From JBBRXZ01 sp038232415 (GTDB taxonomy: Bacteria; Patescibacteriota; Saccharimonadia; Saccharimonadales; UBA4665), in assembly GCA_038232415.1 (NCBI GenBank), contig JBBSHY010000003.1, positions 1 to 62,845 on the forward strand: DNA of 62,845 bases. The letters run 5' to 3'. Position numbers and translations under genes: made by a program. Shown piece by piece: positions 51,812-59,932 of the stretch (within the stretch, counting starts at the first letter, position 1; each line of letters opens with the position of its first letter). The notes under the pieces were generated by a model. The model was not told where the DNA came from and made no database searches. It saw only the letters and a list, made by a program, of their open reading frames with translations.

Positions 51812-52804
51812 CTAAACGCCTTGCTTAGAACTCTCCTGTATCATATCTACTGGTAAATCGCCTTTAGTTAACACTGCAGCGACAGCAAGTGTGTAAACGA
51901 GTTCGCTGAGCAGTGCTTTTCGTTGAATTGCTGGCTGATCTGGATATGACTTAATCGCAATGTCTTCCAATCGCCAGATGTCGACAGCAAATACCTGGGC
52001 TCGTTCTCCGGTGACTAACCGGATTAATTTCTGGTTGACTGTATGATCTCTCACCTTATTCAATATAATTCTCCGCTCCCGGTGTTCGCCCCCCAGTTTT
52101 TTGACCACTTTACCCGCTGCAACAATGCCGTCCATAACTTTACGACCGCTGTAAGCTGGTTGGGTGGACGTATCACTGCTTACATAACGGCGAAAGTTGG
52201 CAAATACTTCGTCAAGTCCTGTGGTATCGTCCTCTAAAACCGAAATCACACCTCGAATGGGCCCTTCGTACTTAAGGCTGGCAACCATTGCTTCGGGCGC
52301 CCTATCAATAGCTCCACATCCAGAATCTTCCCCATGTGCATGTTCATCAGTATGCCCACCGAAATTAATTCCTTTTTCTACCAGAGTATCTTTCGCCTTC
52401 TCGAAAACCATATTCAGCGACTTACCATGAGCCTTGCCAAGACCGATCAAAGTAGCTGCGGTCATCGCTACGGCGCCGCCGAAGACTTTGGCACGATTAA
52501 GACTACGCTTAAATACTTCTTTAGCGGTGAATACTAAGGTGGCCTTACGTCCATCGCTGCAACCATCGTCTTCCAATTTCTGCCCGTCATCGGTCTTATC
52601 AACCGGCACTAAAATATCTGGCGAGTTATGAATAGTGTCGTCAACCAAAGCCAGAATTTCCGGATCTTCTTCCTGCGCCGAGATGTTGCCATGGCCAAAC
52701 GCAAAACCTTCTGAAATACGCGTAACATTAAAGCTAGGTCGAGCTAAAGGCTCCCTCGTTTCGTTATCGCCAGGTAACCCTTCAGGCACAGGCTTCTCCA
52801 TCAA
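51812..52804 (-). CDS. Protein with carbonic-anhydrase-like metal motifs, uncertain
   Basis: I do not recognise a whole-length family for this 330-residue soluble protein. Two motifs stand out: DDGCSDGR (Cys82, Asp84, Arg86) and GGHTDEHAHGEDSGCGAID (His151, His155, His157, Cys163). Spacing of a C-x-D-x-R motif and an H...CGA motif is reminiscent of beta-class or cadmium-type (CDCA) carbonic anhydrases, where Cys, His and Cys bind the metal. The first 60 residues are disordered and acidic. It has no signal peptide. If it hydrates CO2, it could feed bicarbonate to the PEP carboxylase in this window. Confidence in the function is low; in the gene itself it is high. Confidence 0.7.
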   Translation of the reverse strand: MMEKPVPEGLPGDNETREPLARPSFNVTRISEGFAFGHGNISAQEEDPEILALVDDTIHNSPDILVPVDKTDDGQKLEDDGCSDGRKATLVFTAKEVFKRSLNRAKVFGGAVAMTAATLIGLGKAHGKSLNMVFEKAKDTLVEKGINFGGHTDEHAHGEDSGCGAIDRAPEAMVASLKYEGPIRGVISVLEDDTTGLDEVFANFRRYVSSDTSTQPAYSGRKVMDGIVAAGKVVKKLGGEHRERRIILNKVRDHTVNQKLIRLVTGERAQVFAVDIWRLEDIAIKSYPDQPAIQRKALLSELVYTLAVAAVLTKGDLPVDMIQESSKQGV

Positions 52805-52884
52805 TTTTTTTTATCACAATTACAACTATCTTACATCTTTCAGCATATTTTGCAATCATAGAGCTGGTCGTGACTGTGTTTGTA

Positions 52885-53313
52885 TCATTTCCTTCGGTTG
52901 TGGCGTTTGATGTTGGCTACCTGCAGGCGGACGCCGTGGCGGTCGACCATGCTCTGGGCATGTTCTAGGCTGATCTGATCTTTGGCTTCAGCTTTCATCT
53001 TGTGGGCCCGTTCCAGGGCTTTCTGGACTTCAGCTTCGTTAATATCGTCGGCATGGTCGGCTTCATCAACCAGGACACGTAAGTTATTGTCGGCTACTTC
53101 AATCACGCCCCCGTTAGTGGCAAAGTATTCACGCTGGGCGTCCGGGTCCTTAGGGTTCCGGCGTACGGCAATGGCACCAGTTGTGGCTACGCTGACTAGC
53201 GGCATGTGATCCTGCAACACGCCGATTTCACCGTCCAAGGTGGGCAAGAGAACCTCGTAGACGTCATCGTCAAATTTTTTGCCGCTTAAACTGACCAGCT
53301 GGAAATGAAACAC
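52885..53313 (-). CDS. atpC: ATP synthase F1 subunit epsilon
   Basis: This 142-residue subunit has the N-terminal beta-sandwich (FQLVSLSGKKFDDDVYEVLLPTLDGEIGVL with QDHMPLVS, given in pieces) and a C-terminal helical hairpin. It couples the rotor and can inhibit ATP hydrolysis. It is the last gene of the atp operon, 2 nt after atpD. The sequence has an insertion around residues 55-62 (NPKDPDAQRE) compared with E. coli, but all core motifs remain. Confidence 0.92.
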   Translation of the reverse strand: MFHFQLVSLSGKKFDDDVYEVLLPTLDGEIGVLQDHMPLVSVATTGAIAVRRNPKDPDAQREYFATNGGVIEVADNNLRVLVDEADHADDINEAEVQKALERAHKMKAEAKDQISLEHAQSMVDRHGVRLQVANIKRHNRRK

Positions 53314-53315
53314 GT

Positions 53316-54722
53316 TTATTCTGCTCCGGCTTTGGTACTTTTAACGTCTTTGATGCCGCCCTTAAGGTAGAAAGCGGTTTCGGGCTTATCATCGTGTTTA
53401 CCTTCCAGGATCTCTTTGAAGCCCTGGATTGTGTCGGTCAGTTTAACGTACTGGCCCGGGTTATTGGTAAACTGCTCAGCCACGAAGAAAGGCTGGCTCA
53501 GGAAGCGCTGGATACGGCGGGCCCGGGCCACCAGCTGCTTATCGTCTTCCGACAATTCTTCCATACCCAGGATGGCGATAATATCTTGCAGGTCTTTATA
53601 GCGTTGCAGCACCCGCTGGACTTCGCGGGCGGTATTATAGTGGTCCTCGCCGACTATTTCCGGATCAAGGATGGTCGAATTTGAATCAAGCGGATCAACA
53701 GCCGGGTATATACCGATTTCGGTCAGGGCGCGGCTCAGCACAATCGTCGAGTCCAGGTGGGCAAAGGTCGTGGCCGGGGCCGGGTCGGTAAAGTCATCGG
53801 CCGGTACGTAAACTGCCTGGACAGAAGTAACCGAACCTTCTTTGGTGGAGGTTATGCGTTCCTGTAACTGACCCATTTCCTGAGCCAGGTTGGGCTGGTA
53901 GCCCACGGCTGACGGCAATCGGCCAAGCAGGGCAGACACCTCCGCACCGGCCTGGGTGTAGCGAAAAATATTATCAATAAAGAGCAGGACATCACTGCCT
54001 TTATCGCGAAAACCTTCGGCGATAGCCAGCGCCGACAAGGCAACCCGCAGGCGGGCACCAGGCGGCTCATTCATCTGGCCGAAGACCAGCGATGTGTTTT
54101 TGAGCACGCCTGACTCTTCCATTTCATAATACAGGTCGTTACCTTCGCGGGTGCGTTCACCGACGCCGGCGAATACAGAATAGCCGGAGTGGAATTTAGC
54201 GATATTATTGATAAGTTCCTGGATCAGGACGGTCTTGCCAACGCCGGCGCCGCCGAACAGACCGGCCTTGCCGCCTTTGGTCATAGGACAGATCAAATCA
54301 ATCACTTTAATGCCGGTTTCCAGGATCTCGACCTGGCCGGACTGGTCTATCAGCGGCGGCGGCGCGCGGTGAATTGGCGAGCGTTCTTTAAAGCTATCTG
54401 GTTTACCGTCAATCGGCCGGCCGGTGACATTGAACATGCGGCCTAGCGTGGCGTCGCCCACCGGCACACTTATTGCAGCACCCGTATCCGTGACTTCGGC
54501 GCCCCGCGCCAGGCCGTCGGTGGAGCTAAGGGCAATGGCCCGGACACTAGATTCACTCAGGTGCTGGGCAACTTCCAGCGTGATCTCATTGCCGTCGTGC
54601 TCCAGACTAAGCGCGTTATAAATCGCCGGCAGGTTATTGGTGGAAAATTCCACGTCCACCACCACGCCCACAATCTGCGTGATCTTGCCGGTCTTAGTAT
54701 TTTCTCGGGTAGTTGTGGCCAT
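53316..54722 (-). CDS. atpD: ATP synthase F1 subunit beta
   Basis: This 468-residue catalytic subunit has Walker A GGAGVGKT, catalytic Glu in GVGERTREGNDLYYEM, Walker B LLFIDNIFRYTQAG and the DELSEED equivalent MEELSEDD (slightly altered). It hydrolyses and makes ATP at the alpha/beta interface. Length matches typical beta subunits. Spacing to atpG is 20 nt, with a Shine-Dalgarno AAGGAG. Confidence 0.97.
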   Translation of the reverse strand: MATTTRENTKTGKITQIVGVVVDVEFSTNNLPAIYNALSLEHDGNEITLEVAQHLSESSVRAIALSSTDGLARGAEVTDTGAAISVPVGDATLGRMFNVTGRPIDGKPDSFKERSPIHRAPPPLIDQSGQVEILETGIKVIDLICPMTKGGKAGLFGGAGVGKTVLIQELINNIAKFHSGYSVFAGVGERTREGNDLYYEMEESGVLKNTSLVFGQMNEPPGARLRVALSALAIAEGFRDKGSDVLLFIDNIFRYTQAGAEVSALLGRLPSAVGYQPNLAQEMGQLQERITSTKEGSVTSVQAVYVPADDFTDPAPATTFAHLDSTIVLSRALTEIGIYPAVDPLDSNSTILDPEIVGEDHYNTAREVQRVLQRYKDLQDIIAILGMEELSEDDKQLVARARRIQRFLSQPFFVAEQFTNNPGQYVKLTDTIQGFKEILEGKHDDKPETAFYLKGGIKDVKSTKAGAE

Positions 54723-54742
54723 GTGGTTCTCCTTATCAGCTA

Positions 54743-55609
54743 TTATCCATTTAAGGCTTCCGCGCCACCCGATATTTCGGCCAGTTCCTGGGTAATGGCG
54801 GCCTGGCGGGCAGTATTTAATTCCAAAGTGTAGTCATCTATCAGGTCATTGGCATTGTCGGTGGCATTTTTAGTGGCCAGCATGCGCATGGCATGCTCTG
54901 AGGCTAAACTCTCCAATACGGCTTGCCAGATCTGGGCTTCAACCAGACGGGTAGTGACCTGATCAACTACGGTTTCGACGTCCGGTTCAAAGTTGCTGAT
55001 ACGGTAGTTTCCCTGATCTTTGTCTGGTGCCGGTGCCGGCAGTAGCTGCTGGCTTTGCGCTTCCTGCGAGATCGTCGATTTAAATTTGGTGTAGAGCACG
55101 TTAACTTCATCGACTGTCTCGTTTTTGTATTGTTCGATTATAGTATTCAGGATCGGCCGCACATCATTAGCCGACGGCTGTTCGCCAAAAGGCGGATAAA
55201 CGGCTGTTAAATGGACATCGTGCAAACGACGGACAAATTGGGCGCCCTTGCTGCCGATAGTAATAACATGGCTTTTTATTTTATCCGCTTTGTCCCGCTT
55301 AAGGCCGTTAGTCAGCAGTTTTAAGGTGTTAGCATTATAGGCGCCCGCCAATCCCGTGTTGCTGGTCACTACCACATACAGCCGGTTTTTGACGGTGCGT
55401 TTGCGGAACAGGGGCGTGCGTTCGACTTCGCTGGTGGCGTTCAGGCGCTTTAATAAATCGTATGCCAGGTCCTGGTAATCGCGGCTGGCCAGAGCGTGTT
55501 GCTGTGCCCGGCGCAGCTTACTGGCCGAGACCAGTTCCATGGCCTTGGTAATCTGACGTGTGCCGCGAATGGAGGTGATGCGTCGTTTTAAGACAATTGT
55601 GCTGGCCAC
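54743..55609 (-). CDS. atpG: ATP synthase F1 subunit gamma
   Basis: This 288-residue central shaft subunit has the conserved N-terminus VLKRRITSIRGTRQITKAME and the C-terminal helix ATKNATDNANDLID with LELNTARQAAITQELAEI. These two helices form the rotating coiled coil. Gene order matches the standard operon, 6 nt after atpA. No redox insertion with Cys is present. Confidence 0.95.
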   Translation of the reverse strand: MASTIVLKRRITSIRGTRQITKAMELVSASKLRRAQQHALASRDYQDLAYDLLKRLNATSEVERTPLFRKRTVKNRLYVVVTSNTGLAGAYNANTLKLLTNGLKRDKADKIKSHVITIGSKGAQFVRRLHDVHLTAVYPPFGEQPSANDVRPILNTIIEQYKNETVDEVNVLYTKFKSTISQEAQSQQLLPAPAPDKDQGNYRISNFEPDVETVVDQVTTRLVEAQIWQAVLESLASEHAMRMLATKNATDNANDLIDDYTLELNTARQAAITQELAEISGGAEALNG

Positions 55610-55615
55610 TTCTTA

Positions 55616-57169
55616 TTATTCCTTATCAGCCTTAGGAGCAGCGGCTCTGTAGGTATCGGCGACGGCTTTAGCCACTTTCAGGACGGTTTCATTCTGGGCG
55701 TCGGTAGGCTTATCGCCGGTGTTGATGGACTCTATAAGGCTGGCATGCCTGGCTTTTAATTCACGGTGCAGGGACTCTTCGGCCGCTTCAATTTTTTCAA
55801 TCGGCACCGCGTCGAAAGCACCTTGTCCGGCCGCGTAAAGACTGCTGTACATCTCCCAGATAGCGTAGGGACTGAACTGAGGCTGCTTCAGCAGCTCGGT
55901 CAAACGCTGGCCGCGTTCAATCGTCTGACGGGTTTCCGGATCAAGATCCGTGGAGAACTGGCTGAAAGCCGCCAGTTCACGGAACTGGGCCAGCTCGAGC
56001 TTAAGGCTGCCGCCAACGGCTTTAATGGCTTTAGTCTGGGCATCGCCGCCAACACGTGAAACCGAGAGGCCGACCGATATAGCCGGACGGATCCCCTGGT
56101 AAAACAAGCTGGTTTCCAGGAAGATCTGGCCATCGGTAATAGATATAACATTAGTAGGTATATAAGCACTGATATCGCCCGCCTGGGTCTCAATAATCGG
56201 CAGGGCGGTCAAAGAGCCGCCGCCCAATGCATCGGATAGTTTTGCGGCCCGCTCCAGCAAACGCGAGTGCAGATAAAAAACGTCGCCCGGGTAGGCTTCA
56301 CGGCCCGGTGGCCGCCGCAGCAGCAGTGACATCTGGCGGTAAGCCGCGGCATGTTTACTCAGATCGTCGTAAATTATCAAAGCGTGCTGCTTATTGTCAC
56401 GGAAATATTCACCCATAGCCGAACCGGCATAAGGCGCCAGATAGAGCATAGCGGCCGGATCGGAGGGACCGGTGGCCACGATAATCGTCTGGTCCATCAC
56501 GCCTTCACGTTTCAGGCGCTCCTGCAGGGCGGCGATTTTTGATAATTTCTGGCCGATGGCTACATAAACGTTAATCACGCCGGTCTTTTGTCTGGCCTGG
56601 TTAACCATGGTGTCGACGGCAATAGCCGTTTTGCCGGTCTGGCGGTCACCGATAATCAGCTCCCGCTGGCCGCGGCCGATCGGTACGGTAGAGTCTATAG
56701 CCATCAGGCCGGTCATCAGCGGTTCATGCACGTGTTTGCGGTCCAAAACACTGGGGGCGGGACGTTCGACCCGGCTTGTCTGTTTAGTTTTGATAGGATC
56801 GCCGCCGTCCAGCGGGTTGCCAAGCGGATCAACCACCCGGCCGACCAGTTCCGGCCCGACAGGCACTTCCAGCACCTGGCCGCTCAGCCGTACTTTAGCG
56901 CCGGCTTTGACATCAGTGTCTTCACCGAGCAGTACGGCCCCGATTTCGTCTTCGCCGAGGTTGAAGGCAAAGGCCGTAACCTTTTTACCGCCGGTACCTT
57001 CGACTTCCAGCATTTCGTTATAGCCGGAGCCTGCAAGACCGTAAACCCAGGCTATGCCGTCACCTACCCGGGTAACCACGCCGACATTTTCAATTTCCGG
57101 ACGTTGCTTCAGTTCGTCAATCGCTGCCCGGATGTCATCTGATAATTGGGTAATTGATAATTCTGCCAC
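55616..57169 (-). CDS. atpA: ATP synthase F1 subunit alpha
   Basis: This 517-residue non-catalytic nucleotide-binding subunit has Walker A GDRQTGKT, IYDDLSKHAAAYRQMSLLLR-like sequence (in two pieces) and the arginine finger region SVGLSVSRVGG. The N-terminus is the usual delta-binding helix (ELSITQLSDDIRAAI). It follows atpH by 4 nt. All motifs needed for function are intact. Confidence 0.97.
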   Translation of the reverse strand: MAELSITQLSDDIRAAIDELKQRPEIENVGVVTRVGDGIAWVYGLAGSGYNEMLEVEGTGGKKVTAFAFNLGEDEIGAVLLGEDTDVKAGAKVRLSGQVLEVPVGPELVGRVVDPLGNPLDGGDPIKTKQTSRVERPAPSVLDRKHVHEPLMTGLMAIDSTVPIGRGQRELIIGDRQTGKTAIAVDTMVNQARQKTGVINVYVAIGQKLSKIAALQERLKREGVMDQTIIVATGPSDPAAMLYLAPYAGSAMGEYFRDNKQHALIIYDDLSKHAAAYRQMSLLLRRPPGREAYPGDVFYLHSRLLERAAKLSDALGGGSLTALPIIETQAGDISAYIPTNVISITDGQIFLETSLFYQGIRPAISVGLSVSRVGGDAQTKAIKAVGGSLKLELAQFRELAAFSQFSTDLDPETRQTIERGQRLTELLKQPQFSPYAIWEMYSSLYAAGQGAFDAVPIEKIEAAEESLHRELKARHASLIESINTGDKPTDAQNETVLKVAKAVADTYRAAAPKADKE

Positions 57170-57173
57170 GGTT

Positions 57174-57581
57174 TTAAACTTCTCCGACTGCCGTTAATTG
57201 TTTAAACCTGTTCAGTTTCGCTTCAACGCTCAGGTCGAGCTGCCTATTCGCCAGATTGAGGCGTACGCCGCCAATTATCTCCGGATCGTGAGCTTCAGTC
57301 ACTATAATCTGCTTGGATTGCGGATAAAGTTGTTTTACCTGGCGCGTGATGTCGGCCTTGACGCCAGGCGTTAAGCTGTGAGCACTGCTGGCGATAACTT
57401 CCACATGACCGGCCTCAGCCCAATCAGCCTGGACGTCACGCAGTACCGAGTCAAGTTCGCTGACCCGCCTCTCACTAAGCATATAGGCCGCGATCTCGGT
57501 AGTGAACTTATTAGATATCCCATTTTTTAAGGTATGGCTAGCAATAATTTGGGCGATGCGGGTACGGCGCTGCTTATTCAT
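57174..57581 (-). CDS. atpH: ATP synthase F1 subunit delta, short form
   Basis: Position between atpF and atpA and the C-terminal motif DPEIIGGVRLNLANRQLD identify this as delta (OSCP), the stator cap. It is only 135 residues against about 175-180 usually; the N-terminal helical bundle that binds alpha is shortened. Overlap with atpF by 4 nt (ATGA) fixes the start. A reduced stator may be a lineage feature or may use another contact. No frameshift was seen. Confidence 0.88.
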   Translation of the reverse strand: MNKQRRTRIAQIIASHTLKNGISNKFTTEIAAYMLSERRVSELDSVLRDVQADWAEAGHVEVIASSAHSLTPGVKADITRQVKQLYPQSKQIIVTEAHDPEIIGGVRLNLANRQLDLSVEAKLNRFKQLTAVGEV

Positions 57582-58120
57582 GCGCTCATTTGTCCTTTAA
57601 GAGCCCGCTCAATCAGGGCGGCATCTTTCTTGGCATCAACTTTTTCATCAATAATGACTTCGGTAGCATCGGCAATCAGACCAACCAGTTCTTTCTCCAG
57701 CTGTTTGCGGGCGCGGGCCGTGTCCTGGATGATCCGCGACTCCGCGTCTTTCAGGATACCGGCCGCCTTTTCCCGGGCTTTATCCTCTGCCTCGCGAATT
57801 GACTGGCGGGCAGCCTCCTGCGCCCCAGTTATGATACCGTCGGCCGCCTGCCGCGCCTCGTGCAAAGCCTTTTCGACCCTAGCCTCCAGTGCTGCCTGCT
57901 CCTTTTTCAGTTGTTCGCCAAGCTTAACACCGCCCTCAATCGTTTGCCGCCGCTCGTTTAAGACTTTGAGGATCGGCCCGAAAGCATAGCGCCTAAGCAC
58001 CAGGTAGGCCAGTACAAAAGTTACTAATTGGATGACAAAAGCTTTGCCGTCGACACCTAATGCCCCCAGGCCGGATGAACTTTCACCAAAATGTGTAAAC
58101 AGGACAGGTGCCATATACAA
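57578..58120 (-). CDS. atpF: ATP synthase Fo subunit b
   Basis: This 180-residue stator stalk has one membrane helix (about 26-44) and a long charged amphipathic helix rich in Ala, Glu, Lys and Arg (about 50-165), as in all b subunits. The N-terminal 25 residues are a short external extension. Only one b gene is present, so the stalk is probably a homodimer. It lies 8 nt after atpE and overlaps atpH by 4 nt. Confidence 0.93.
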   Translation of the reverse strand: MYMAPVLFTHFGESSSGLGALGVDGKAFVIQLVTFVLAYLVLRRYAFGPILKVLNERRQTIEGGVKLGEQLKKEQAALEARVEKALHEARQAADGIITGAQEAARQSIREAEDKAREKAAGILKDAESRIIQDTARARKQLEKELVGLIADATEVIIDEKVDAKKDAALIERALKGQMSA

Positions 58121-58128
58121 AAGTTCCC

Positions 58129-58359
58129 TTATTTAACGATAAAGATTGATGCGAATGCCAAAAGACCAAAAAGCTCGACGATGGCCACAAATATCAAAGC
58201 CTGGCCAAGAAATTTAGCCGCTTCGGGATTGCGCCCGACGGCTTGTAAATAGTTGCCGCCAATCAGGCCGATGCCTATAGCCGGGCCGATAAATCCGCCG
58301 CCGATCATCAGACCTTTACCAATAATTGCCGTGTTAACGGCGTCTGCGATGATTGCCAT
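58129..58359 (-). CDS. atpE: ATP synthase Fo subunit c
   Basis: This 76-residue hairpin has two helices and the polar loop VGRNPEA. The ion-binding Glu62 lies in AIVELFGLL. The Na+ signature residues are missing: Ile replaces the Gln of GxGQG in helix 1 (GPAIGIG), and Leu rather than Ser or Thr follows Glu62. This favours proton coupling. No signal extension is present. It is the rotor ring protein. Confidence 0.95.
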   Translation of the reverse strand: MAIIADAVNTAIIGKGLMIGGGFIGPAIGIGLIGGNYLQAVGRNPEAAKFLGQALIFVAIVELFGLLAFASIFIVK

Positions 58360-58412
58360 ATTATTTGATTAACTCCTTATAATTAGCTTATTAATTTCAT
58401 AGATGACCAAAC

Positions 58413-59276
58413 TTAAGCCTGCCCATGTACTTTTCCCGTTGTTTGTACCCCTATTGTTTCAGGAACGCCATCATCGGTCAAGTCCGGATCAGCGGCATGT
58501 TCCTCGGCATGGTTAACGGCAATTGCCAGGTACATGGTACTCAAAATAGTAAAGATATAAGCCTGCAGCGCCGCCACCAGTATTTCCAGTAAAGTAAAGG
58601 GCAAAGCAGTCAGCGGCGCCGCCACATGGCCCAGGTAGGCAAACACGGCGATGACGATCTCGCCGATGGTTATGTTCAGGAAAAGCCGGAGCGACAGGCT
58701 AAGTACACGGGTCAGGTCCGTGAACATTTCCAATAAGCCGATCACAAAGTACAGCGGATTAAACGGATTGCCGATAAAGAAGTGCCTTAAATACTTGAGC
58801 GGTCCGCCGGCTTCCCTTATAGAAGCACCGTAAACCAGTAACATTGTCACTACGCCAATCGCCAGAGTGCCGTTCAGATCACCGGTAAAAGGCCGCAGCA
58901 GCGGGTTTTCGCCGGAGCGAAAGCCCTCGCCCACCACCGGCAGCAGGCCCAGCCAGTTATTAAGTAATATAAAGAAGAATAGCGTCACAAAAAACGGCAC
59001 GTACTTGCGTCCGACTTTTTTATCTTCAAACGCGTTCTCTACTAAATTAGTAATGAAATCCACACCGACTTCTATAAACTGCACCAGGCCGCCCTTAGGC
59101 TTAATTGTTACCCGCCGGGCTACCCACATAAGCAGCACTATTATTGCCAGAACACAGACCCAGCCATACAAAATAGAGTTGGTAATACTGAATCCGGCCA
59201 GGTTCAGGACACTTTTAGGAGCGACGTGCACTATCGGGCCGGCCTCGCCAAAGCGTGCCAGCAGGCCGGCTATCAT
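58413..59276 (-). CDS. atpB: ATP synthase Fo subunit a
   Basis: This 287-residue proton-channel subunit has about six helices. The essential Arg lies in SLSLRLFLNITIGE, with a conserved C-terminal pair region LQAYIFTILSTMYLAIA. It forms the half-channels that load the c-ring. Its start overlaps the upstream small membrane gene by 4 nt (ATGA). The C-terminal tail (about 265-287) is longer and more acidic than in E. coli. Confidence 0.95.
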   Translation of the reverse strand: MIAGLLARFGEAGPIVHVAPKSVLNLAGFSITNSILYGWVCVLAIIVLLMWVARRVTIKPKGGLVQFIEVGVDFITNLVENAFEDKKVGRKYVPFFVTLFFFILLNNWLGLLPVVGEGFRSGENPLLRPFTGDLNGTLAIGVVTMLLVYGASIREAGGPLKYLRHFFIGNPFNPLYFVIGLLEMFTDLTRVLSLSLRLFLNITIGEIVIAVFAYLGHVAAPLTALPFTLLEILVAALQAYIFTILSTMYLAIAVNHAEEHAADPDLTDDGVPETIGVQTTGKVHGQA

Positions 59277-59545
59277 AAGTGCTTCTCCTGCTTATTACTC
59301 TGAACCGGCAAGCCGTTAACTTCCTGCAGCATACGCCATAGCACCAGTGCCGTACCGGCCAGTGCCACCACAAAGCCGCCTATAGTAAGCCAGGGTGCCG
59401 CGTGCCAGTGTTGGTCAAGTTTAAAACCGCCGATAATCGGCACCAACACCACAATAGCCAGCCGCCAGCTCATATCCAGAGCCTGGGTAATAAATATTGA
59501 ACTGGGGCTGCTCGTTTTCTCCACCTTGGATGAACTTTTCTTCAT
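59273..59545 (-). CDS. ATP synthase accessory protein, AtpI/AtpZ-like
   Basis: This 90-residue protein has two membrane helices (about 28-44 and 52-71) with FKLDQHWHAAPWLTIGG between them, the pattern of the F0F1-ATPase AtpI/AtpZ accessory family (conserved Gly-x-x-Leu-Asp near the first helix end). These proteins help c-ring assembly or Mg2+/ion handling. It is the first gene of the atp operon and overlaps atpB by 4 nt. Its promoter TACAAT lies 8 nt upstream. Confidence 0.82.
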   Translation of the reverse strand: MKKSSSKVEKTSSPSSIFITQALDMSWRLAIVVLVPIIGGFKLDQHWHAAPWLTIGGFVVALAGTALVLWRMLQEVNGLPVQSNKQEKHL

Positions 59546-59553
59546 TCTTAGCT

Positions 59554-59559
59554 ATTGTA
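59554..59559 (-). promoter_or_regulatory. atp operon promoter TTGCGT-18-TACAAT
   Basis: On the minus strand TTGCGT (59578-59583), 18 nt, TACAAT, then 8 nt to the ATG at 59545, without a Shine-Dalgarno. The whole atp operon would have almost no leader. Confidence 0.5.
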
Positions 59560-59634
59560 CCAAACGTGATTTATCTCACGCAACCCGCCCTCACTTTAGC
59601 TTTACTTTACAATGTATAGTGATATCATGGATGT

Positions 59635-59889
59635 ATGGCAGATGATAAAAAGATCACGATTTACGGCGCGCAGTGGTGCGCCTTTTGCCACACTGCCATG
59701 CAGTACCTTGACGGCAAAGATGTTAAATACACCTATATAGATGTTGATAAAGAGCCGGCTAAAGGGCTGGAAGCTGTCGAAAAGTCCGGCCAGCGGGGCA
59801 TTCCAGTCATCGATCTAGCCGGCGATATAATTGTCGGCTTCGACCGCCCCAAAATCGACGCCTCCCTCCACTCCCATCAACTCGTCTAA
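59635..59889 (+). CDS. Glutaredoxin-like protein
   Basis: This 84-residue thioredoxin-fold protein has the active site CAFC (Cys15, Cys18) in YGAQWCAFCHTA, the cis-Pro motif GIPVI and the C-terminal DIIVGFDRPKI. It is a class I glutaredoxin or mycoredoxin-like disulfide reductase; mycoredoxins often show WCxxC with a similar short length. The acceptor thiol (glutathione, mycothiol or other) is unknown. It is divergent from the atp operon. A TATAGT-like box lies about 16 nt upstream. Confidence 0.9.
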   Translation: MADDKKITIYGAQWCAFCHTAMQYLDGKDVKYTYIDVDKEPAKGLEAVEKSGQRGIPVIDLAGDIIVGFDRPKIDASLHSHQLV

Positions 59890-59932
59890 ACATATTCTAG
59901 TAGCCGGTTTGTAGTACCATAAGAGATAAGTT

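Noticed and set aside
56588..57142. A 184-codon plus-strand open frame opposite atpA
   Set aside because: atpA is intact with all motifs on the other strand; the antisense frame has no recognisable domain.
58129..58359. Sodium-coupled ATP synthase
   Set aside because: The c subunit lacks the Gln and Ser/Thr of the Na+ site; Ile and Leu are present instead.
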